A DNA stretch of 10,861 bases, from contig CAYYNB010000192.1 in NCBI GenBank assembly GCA_964472565.1, positions 1 to 10,861 on the forward strand. Direction: 5' to 3'. This DNA comes from DATAMF01 sp964472565. GTDB lineage: Bacteria; Chloroflexota; Anaerolineae; Aggregatilineales; Aggregatilineaceae. The notes beneath the pieces were generated by a model. It was not told the origin of the DNA. It made no database searches and worked only from the letters and a program-made list of their open reading frames with translations. The translations under genes and the position numbers were made by a program. Shown here in pieces: positions 6,565-10,861 of this stretch; position 1 is the first letter of the stretch; every line of letters starts with the position of its first letter.

Positions 6565-7695
6565 ATGTCCAATCTACGCGAAGTCGCCACCGTTTTTTTA
6601 CGCATCGGAGCTACCGCGTTTGGTGGTCCCGCCGCCCATATCAGCATCATGCGTCATGAACTCGTCGAGCGCCGTAAATGGGTCACAGATCAGCATTTTC
6701 TCGATCTGTTGGGCGCAACCAATCTCATCCCCGGCCCCAATTCCAGCGAAATGTCGATGCACCTCGGCTTCGTGCGCGCGGGGTGGGGCGGTCTGATCGT
6801 GGGTGGCCTGTGTTTTTTGCTCCCGGCGCTGCTGCTGGTCTTGGGCATGGCGTGGGCCTATGTCGAATACGGCACGACACCCGCCGCCGACTGGCTTTTT
6901 TATGGCATCAAACCCGTGATCATCCCGCTGATCGTCCTGGCGATCTGGAGTCTGGGGCACAAGGCGGTTAAAAACACCCTCACCGGACTCATTGGGCTGG
7001 CGGCGCTGCTCCTCTATTTTGCGGGCGTGAATTTTGTCCTGCTGCTCATCGGCGGCGGCCTGCTTATGATGCTGGTGCAGAACCGCGCCCGCCTGCTGCA
7101 TCTCGCCGGACTCTCGGCCTTTATTCCGCTCCCCCTCGCCGCATCCAACGCCGCGATCACCGCCCCCGCCGGATTCAGCCTGTGGCAGTTGGGCCTCATT
7201 TTCCTGAAAATCGGCGCGCTGCTCTACGGCTCCGGTTATGTGCTGTTTGCGTTTATGCACTCCGAACTGGTTGCCAGTCGCGGCTGGATCACCGAACAGC
7301 AGTTAGTCGATGCCATCGCCATCGGCCAGATGACACCGGGGCCGCTCTCCACCTCGGCTACGTTTGTCGGCTATCTGCTGGCGGGTGTGCCCGGCGCGCT
7401 GGTCGCCACCTTCGCCTTTTATATTCCGGCTTTTGTCATCGTCGCCATCAGCAACCCCCTGATTCCGCGTATTCGCCGCTCGGCCTGGGCCGGGAGCTTT
7501 CTGGACGGCGTGAATGTCGCCGCGCTGGGCCTGATGGCGGCGGTCACGTGGGAACTCGCCCGCGCCGCCCTGACCGGTGTGTTTACCCTGTTCATTGCGG
7601 GGCTTGCCGCCGTGCTGCTCTTTCGTTACAAAATCAATTCGGTTGTGCTGGTTATTTTTGGTGCTTTTATGGGAGCGGTGAGCACAATTTTTTAG
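6565..7695 (+). CDS. chrA: CHR-family (ChrA-like) chromate/anion transporter, two-domain form
   Basis: A 376-residue polytopic membrane protein of the chromate ion transporter family; known members export chromate from the cytoplasm. Both homologous halves are present. The N-terminal half has FGGPAAHI (19-26), then LVERRKWV and the PGP signature LIPGPNSSE (54-62). The C-terminal half has GSGYVLFAF (222-230), a ...ASRGWITEQQ segment and GQMTPGPLSTS (254-264). Long hydrophobic helices fill the rest, and the size is normal for the long-chain form. The start is ATG 6565, with GAGGAGA 4 bases upstream; the frame extends to 6505 but those residues are polar and overlap the promoter. No chrB-type regulator or other metal-resistance gene lies nearby, so the physiological substrate may not be chromate. 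Family assignment is firm; substrate is inferred. Confidence 0.93.
   Translation: MSNLREVATVFLRIGATAFGGPAAHISIMRHELVERRKWVTDQHFLDLLGATNLIPGPNSSEMSMHLGFVRAGWGGLIVGGLCFLLPALLLVLGMAWAYVEYGTTPAADWLFYGIKPVIIPLIVLAIWSLGHKAVKNTLTGLIGLAALLLYFAGVNFVLLLIGGGLLMMLVQNRARLLHLAGLSAFIPLPLAASNAAITAPAGFSLWQLGLIFLKIGALLYGSGYVLFAFMHSELVASRGWITEQQLVDAIAIGQMTPGPLSTSATFVGYLLAGVPGALVATFAFYIPAFVIVAISNPLIPRIRRSAWAGSFLDGVNVAALGLMAAVTWELARAALTGVFTLFIAGLAAVLLFRYKINSVVLVIFGAFMGAVSTIF
7661..7693 (+). terminator. Weak candidate terminator at the end of the CHR transporter gene
   Basis: GTGCT (7661-7665) can pair with AGCAC (7681-7685), followed by AATTTTTT that runs into the stop codon; a second T run follows at 7698-7703. 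The stem is only 5 bp with a 15-base loop, so termination would be inefficient. Confidence 0.25.
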
Positions 7696-7764
7696 TCATT
7701 TTTTACTACCCATAGGATCGGATTCTGAGCGACAATAGGACTTAGGTCTTGTGTGGAGATTCCG

Positions 7765-7989
7765 ATGACTGAAAACAGATCGCATACCCAGCTTTGGATC
7801 GGCGGTGTCCAGGTCGGCTTTGTCAAGTGGACGCCCAACGCTCTGCTCTATAACATGGTTGGCTCTCAGGATACCATTGGGCATCTGTCGCGCGGCACCG
7901 TCCAGCGCCTTATCCGTGAGGGGACACTGGTGATCGAAGGGGAACGCCCGGATTGGGCTACCGATGAAGCAAGTACGGGTGTGGCCTAA
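7765..7989 (+). CDS. Small hypothetical protein (74 residues)
   Basis: Not recognised. The protein is soluble, without signal peptide or membrane helix. The first half is beta-like (QLWIGGVQVGFVKWTP), the middle looks helical (SRGTVQRLIREG), followed by TLVIEG and an acidic tail. The pattern of a possible short helix-turn-helix (IGHLSRGTVQRLIREG) is too short to call DNA binding. The start is ATG 7765, with GGAG 6 bases upstream (7755-7758); a GTG at 7753 is less likely because it overlaps that site. Its last 26 bases overlap the start of the secreted protein in another frame, so the two are probably translated from one mRNA. No convincing promoter was seen in the 69 bases before it. Confidence 0.65.
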   Translation: MTENRSHTQLWIGGVQVGFVKWTPNALLYNMVGSQDTIGHLSRGTVQRLIREGTLVIEGERPDWATDEASTGVA

Positions 7990-8935
7990 CCGCTGTCTGG
8001 CAGCAGTCATTTTGATCGGCCTCATCATTCCGGCGGTAACGGCTGGCGCGCAAACCGGCAGCCGCTTTACCTGGGATGCCTACGCCTTCTCATTGACCCT
8101 GCCGGATGGCTGGACCACTGCTGCGTCGGATGAGCGCCTGATCCTGGGCTTGCCCGGCGATGTGACGGCTGCCGAAGCCGGGGATATGCCCGCTGGCCTT
8201 GTGGTCGAGGTCTGGATTGTTGAATCCGCCCCCCTCGACTATGACTATCTGCCGCTCGAAACAGATGAGTGGGCAACGTATCCCTTCGGAACAGTGAGCT
8301 ATCCGGTTTTACCTTTGCCTTCAACTCCCACCCGGCAGGGCTGGCTGGTGTTGGTTGAAGCAAGCTACCTGCTCGTGGTCAGTGCGCCCCTGGATACTGA
8401 TTTCCCGCCCATCGTCACCGATCTGATCGCCAGCATCGAAGCGACTCCGCTGCCCGCATCGCCTGTGGCTCGCCTCACCAACACCCTCGCCTGGCACGAT
8501 CTCTCGCTCACCGTGCCCGGTGATTGGGTCGTGCTGAATACAGGCGCGGGTCTGAATATGGTGATGTTCAATTCCTACTACAATCACCTCAACTTCATGC
8601 AGACTTTCAGCCTGGAACGCCTGCTGATCATCGCGTCTGACTACCGCCAGTTTGCCCACTTTTATGCGCCCGAAGACCTGTTTGACCTGGAAGCGTATAT
8701 CTATAAGCCCGGGCGCGTTCAGCGCGGCGAAATTACGTCATATACTCACCCTGGTTATAGAGGCTATGCGGCTGATTTTGCCGATCTTGAGGCCGGTATT
8801 ACCGGGCGGGTGGTGGTTATTCGCGCTCCCGGCAAACTGTATATGCTGGTTGGCATGGCGGGGTCTGCCGCGTGGACCGCCACCGAACAGCAGCTCTTCG
8901 ACGCGATTCTGGCGACCCTTGCGTTGACTCAGTAG
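7964..8935 (+). CDS. Secreted protein with two tandem similar domains, function unknown
   Basis: A 323-residue protein with a signal peptide: basic start (KQVRVWPNR), hydrophobic core about 11-26, and a likely cleavage after AGA near residue 29. The mature part seems to consist of two related halves. Each opens with the pattern aromatic-x-L-x-(L/V)-(S/T)-L-(T)-(L/V)-P-(D/G)-x-W (FSLTLPDGW at 42-50, LSLTVPGDW at 180-188). Each continues through beta-rich sequence and ends in a short helix (VTDLIASIEAT near 151-161; LFDAILATLALT near 311-322). This outline resembles PsbP/Mog1-like domains seen in many bacterial surface proteins, but that is inference from pattern. There is no lipobox cysteine or C-terminal anchor, so the protein may be released. 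It starts within the end of the preceding small gene, and its own ribosome-binding site is weak, which suggests coupling. Function is unknown. Confidence 0.82.
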   Translation: MKQVRVWPNRCLAAVILIGLIIPAVTAGAQTGSRFTWDAYAFSLTLPDGWTTAASDERLILGLPGDVTAAEAGDMPAGLVVEVWIVESAPLDYDYLPLETDEWATYPFGTVSYPVLPLPSTPTRQGWLVLVEASYLLVVSAPLDTDFPPIVTDLIASIEATPLPASPVARLTNTLAWHDLSLTVPGDWVVLNTGAGLNMVMFNSYYNHLNFMQTFSLERLLIIASDYRQFAHFYAPEDLFDLEAYIYKPGRVQRGEITSYTHPGYRGYAADFADLEAGITGRVVVIRAPGKLYMLVGMAGSAAWTATEQQLFDAILATLALTQ

Positions 8936-8961
8936 AAAACCGCCCGGCTTCCAAGTATAAT
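8933..8961 (+). promoter_or_regulatory. Promoter of the Mrr-type gene
   Basis: A perfect -10 box TATAAT (8956-8961) is preceded, after 17 bases, by TAGAAA (8933-8938), which matches four of six -35 positions and overlaps the stop of the upstream gene. It would give a leader of about 38 bases before ATG 9006. It probably drives the Mrr gene and the two small genes after it. Confidence 0.65.
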
Positions 8962-9005
8962 AGGATTTGTTAATAAGGATAACTTAGCGAATAAGGTCTT
9001 TAAAT

Positions 9006-9914
9006 ATGGCCGTTCCTGATTTTCAAAGTTTGATGCTTCCCCTTCTTGAACTTGCCAAAGATGGACAAGAACACACACTCAGCGATGCAATCGATATATT
9101 GGCTGATCTGTATGCTTTATCCGATGAGGATCGGCGAGAATTGCTCCCTAGTGGAAGACAGGCGAAATTTGATAATCGTGTGGGCTGGGCGAGAACCCAT
9201 CTAGGCAAAGCGGGTTTATTGCGTAGTACCGGGCGAGGAAGATTTTGCATCACAGATGTTGGTTTTGAAGTATTAAAAAATAAGCCCGATGTTATTAATA
9301 TACGATTTCTGGAACAATTTCCAGAATTTATGAATTTCCGTTCTAAGTCTCGTTCAAATGGAGAAGAACTCGTTGACGGCGATCTAGAGCCAACACAAAC
9401 CCCCGAAGAGCTTTTGGAGGCAAGTTATCAAACATTGAGGCGCGAACTTGCTCAAGAGCTTCTTGAGCGAATCATGACTTGCTCACCTCGATTCTTTGAA
9501 AAACTTGTTGTTGATCTACTGGTGGCAATGGGGTATGGTGGCTCTCGTAAAGATGCCGGAAAAGCAGTCGGGCAAAGTGGGGATGGGGGAATAGACGGAA
9601 TTATCAAAGAAGACAAGTTAGGGTTAGATGTCTTGTATATTCAGGCAAAAAGATGGGAAGGCTCAGTTGGTAGACCCATTGTACAAACCTTTGCCGGAAG
9701 TCTAGAGGGATTCAGAGCCAAAAAAGGTGTTTTTATTACCACATCTCAGTTTTCTCAAAGCGCACGAGATTATGTAGAGCGTATTGAGAAGAAAATAGTA
9801 TTGATTGATGGTGAACAGTTAGCCCAGTTAATGATTGATCACGGCATTGGCGTGACCGAAGTAGGTAGTTATGTGGTCAAAAAAGCCGATCTGGATTATT
9901 TTGGCGGAGAGTAA
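9006..9914 (+). CDS. mrr: Mrr-type type IV restriction endonuclease (Mrr_N plus Mrr_cat)
   Basis: Modification-dependent DNA endonuclease of the Mrr family; relatives cut DNA carrying foreign methylation. Residues about 5-92 form the winged-helix Mrr_N domain: QEHTLSDAIDILAD, then a segment ending RVGWARTHLGKAGLL and GRGRFCITDVGFEVL. After a charged linker, residues about 160-282 form the PD-(D/E)xK-type catalytic domain. It has E165 in FFEKLVVDLL, the GDGGIDG loop with D197, and the QAK motif (Q213, K215) in YIQAKRW. KKGVFITTSQFS and VLIDGEQLAQLM follow, as is usual. All catalytic positions are present, so the gene appears intact at 302 residues. It is clearly more AT-rich than its neighbours and uses A/T-ending codons, which suggests recent transfer. 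AAGG about 9 bases before the ATG is a modest ribosome-binding site. The next gene begins 3 bases after its stop. Target modification unknown. Confidence 0.94.
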   Translation: MAVPDFQSLMLPLLELAKDGQEHTLSDAIDILADLYALSDEDRRELLPSGRQAKFDNRVGWARTHLGKAGLLRSTGRGRFCITDVGFEVLKNKPDVINIRFLEQFPEFMNFRSKSRSNGEELVDGDLEPTQTPEELLEASYQTLRRELAQELLERIMTCSPRFFEKLVVDLLVAMGYGGSRKDAGKAVGQSGDGGIDGIIKEDKLGLDVLYIQAKRWEGSVGRPIVQTFAGSLEGFRAKKGVFITTSQFSQSARDYVERIEKKIVLIDGEQLAQLMIDHGIGVTEVGSYVVKKADLDYFGGE

Positions 9915-9917
9915 AGA

Positions 9918-10208
9918 ATGCCCCGTGATAATTTCAGCCGCCGCCCGCAAAAAATGACGACGACTACGCCCCAGTCCCGGCGCGGCGATCCATATGGCGT
10001 GGTCGTACCCGATGACGATCCGCTGTCCCAACGCCAGGCGCTGCATTTTACCGGCATGCAGGCGCTGGGCTTGCTGGGCATCATTGCCATTGTGTTTATC
10101 CTGCTGAGCGTCATTCTGGGGATCAATATCGGAACCCTGGCGCTTGCGGTTCTCATTGGTTTTGCTGTGTATGAACTGTGGTATATCATGTTTGAGGCAA
10201 GTTCCTGA
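9918..10208 (+). CDS. Small membrane protein with two predicted helices, function unknown
   Basis: A 96-residue protein of no recognised family. The first 45 residues are polar and cytoplasm-like, with several arginines and a DPYGVVVPDDDP segment. Two hydrophobic segments follow at about 46-67 and 71-91, separated by a tight turn (INIG) and forming a helical hairpin that ends YELWYIMFEASS. The start at 9918 is 3 bases after the Mrr stop, and its ribosome-binding site (GGCGGAG) lies inside the end of the Mrr gene. The next gene starts on its own stop codon (TGATG). Codon use is GC-rich, like the rest of the window and unlike the Mrr gene. It may therefore belong functionally with the acidic protein downstream rather than with Mrr. 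A defence role by association is possible but unsupported. Confidence 0.75.
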   Translation: MPRDNFSRRPQKMTTTTPQSRRGDPYGVVVPDDDPLSQRQALHFTGMQALGLLGIIAIVFILLSVILGINIGTLALAVLIGFAVYELWYIMFEASS

Positions 10209-10651
10209 TGGCCGAGAAACGTAGTATTTTTTTTGAAAACTGGCGCGACTGCCTGCACGCCCACTATTTACACGTCCTGCGCACCCACGACACCGTGACC
10301 GAGCCGACTCTGCGCCGCGTGCTGCTGCAAACCGGCCTTTCCGAAGATGAATTGGACGCGATCCGGGCTGAAGCGTTGGGCACTGATGAATTATCCTTTG
10401 CCGAAGATGCGCCGCCCGCCGCCGACGAAACGCCCGAAATCCTGACTTTTCCCGACGAGCCGATCCGCGCCGAGCCGAACGCCGCTGTCCAGGCGGGCAT
10501 CGATATTCCGCCCGTTGTCGTCGAAGAACTCCCGCCGCCGGAGGATGAATCCGCTGCGGTGGTGGAACCGGACGCCGCCGCTGAGGATGACGGCTACCGC
10601 GACGATTGGGATGAACCTGTCGCGGGGCTGAGCCAGCTTTCCCTGTTCTGA
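10208..10651 (+). CDS. Acidic low-complexity protein ending in a sliding-clamp-binding motif (QLSLF)
   Basis: A 147-residue protein with no family recognised. Residues about 5-60 look like a small helical domain (NWRDCLHAHYLHVLR, TEPTLRRVLLQTGLSEDELDAIRAEAL). Residues about 61-140 are rich in D, E, P and A and are probably disordered and strongly acidic. The protein ends exactly in QLSLF (143-147). That matches the consensus pentapeptide by which bacterial proteins such as polymerases and MutS bind the hydrophobic pocket of the DNA sliding clamp. A terminal motif after a flexible linker is a typical presentation. The motif is seen directly; clamp binding is inferred. The start ATG 10208 overlaps the preceding stop (TGATG), with GAGG about 11 bases upstream, indicating coupling with the two-helix membrane protein. 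The gene is GC-rich and looks native. No enzyme domain is visible, so an adaptor or regulator role is more likely than catalysis. Confidence 0.8.
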   Translation: MAEKRSIFFENWRDCLHAHYLHVLRTHDTVTEPTLRRVLLQTGLSEDELDAIRAEALGTDELSFAEDAPPAADETPEILTFPDEPIRAEPNAAVQAGIDIPPVVVEELPPPEDESAAVVEPDAAAEDDGYRDDWDEPVAGLSQLSLF

Positions 10652-10675
10652 CCGTCTTATGTTTCACCATCCGAA

Positions 10676-10696
10676 TTAGTCATCCAAGTTAGTCAT
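10676..10696 (+). repeat. Short direct repeat TTAGTCAT, two copies
   Basis: TTAGTCAT occurs at 10676-10683 and 10689-10696, 13 bases apart start to start, just upstream of a promoter-like sequence. The spacing is near one helical turn, so a dimeric regulator could read it. It may also be chance duplication. Confidence 0.4.
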
Positions 10697-10704
10697 TCAC
10701 GACC

Positions 10705-10733
10705 ATGACACGCGCGCACATCTGTGCTATTCT
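10705..10733 (+). promoter_or_regulatory. Forward promoter for a gene beyond the window
   Basis: ATGACA (10705-10710, five of six to consensus) and TATTCT (10728-10733, four of six) are exactly 17 bases apart. TGC directly before the -10 makes it an extended -10. Transcription would start near 10740, and no start codon with a ribosome-binding site follows before the window ends. Confidence 0.55.
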
Positions 10734-10783
10734 GGATGTAGTGCCTGTCGAACACGCACCTTTCCAACTCAAACCGTTTGCAA

Positions 10784-10843
10784 GGGGGGGCATCATCCAG
10801 ATCAGACAATCCCCCTGCGCCCGCTTTCCACGCCCGCAGGGGG
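10784..10843 (+). promoter_or_regulatory. G/C-rich inverted repeats with two competing pairings in a probable leader
   Basis: CCCCCTGCG (10811-10819) pairs perfectly with CGCAGGGGG (10835-10843) around a 15-base loop. The same C run can instead pair with the seven-G run at 10784-10790, so the two hairpins exclude each other. No T-tract follows on either strand, so it is not a standard terminator. The rest of 10652-10861 contains no credible gene. Confidence 0.4.
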
Positions 10844-10861
10844 GGAGGTTCGTAGGGGCAA

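Noticed and set aside
6598..7260. 220-codon minus-strand frame within the CHR transporter
   Set aside because: It is Q/H/R-rich, without motifs, and opposite a clear two-domain transporter.
9828..10670. 280-codon minus-strand frame opposite the end of Mrr and the two small genes
   Set aside because: Its product is arginine-rich and low in structure, and it lies opposite three plus-strand genes with stop-start coupling and ribosome-binding sites.
10850..10861. Sequence GTTCGTAGGGGCAA at the window end, like the start of dispersed GTAGGGGC palindromes seen in some Chloroflexota
   Set aside because: The second half, if any, lies outside the window, so no palindrome can be shown here.

Overview
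The window most resembles a chromosomal segment of a Chloroflexota bacterium (Anaerolineae-like). This is inferred from gene style, not from a marker gene: PD40 beta-propeller proteins with a transmembrane anchor, an anti-sigma factor fused to a large extracytoplasmic domain, many small secreted or membrane proteins, and moderately high GC. No rRNA, tRNA, CRISPR array, transposase or phage gene was seen.

Layout, left to right. (1) 47-2040, minus strand: an ECF sigma factor and its membrane anti-sigma factor, with overlapping stop and start (ATGA). (2) 2165-3670, minus: an M32 metallocarboxypeptidase with a clear intrinsic terminator separating it from the sigma operon. (3) 3824-4180, plus: a small three-helix membrane protein of unknown function. 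It diverges from the peptidase gene across a region carrying a 10-bp inverted repeat, and its end overlaps the next gene tail to tail. (4) 4154-6396, minus: two paralogous membrane-anchored seven-bladed beta-propeller proteins joined by a TAATG stop-start overlap. (5) 6565-7695, plus: a two-domain CHR-family (ChrA-like) anion transporter with a plausible promoter. (6) 7765-8935, plus: a 74-residue unknown protein overlapping a secreted protein built from two similar halves. (7) 9006-10651, plus: an AT-rich Mrr-type restriction endonuclease with its own promoter, followed closely by a two-helix membrane protein and an acidic protein. The acidic protein ends exactly in QLSLF, the consensus sliding-clamp-binding pentapeptide. 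(8) 10652-10861: a non-coding tail with a good forward promoter and G/C-rich inverted repeats, probably the leader of a gene beyond the window.

How the parts may work together. The sigma/anti-sigma pair is a self-contained envelope-signalling unit. The two propellers are probably co-translated and sit at the outer face of the membrane. The Mrr enzyme looks like an acquired defence gene placed ahead of, or transcribed with, two native-looking small genes. The most promising lead is the uncharacterised acidic protein with the C-terminal clamp-binding motif. Next are the strong internal start inside the anti-sigma gene and the uneven conservation between the propeller paralogs.
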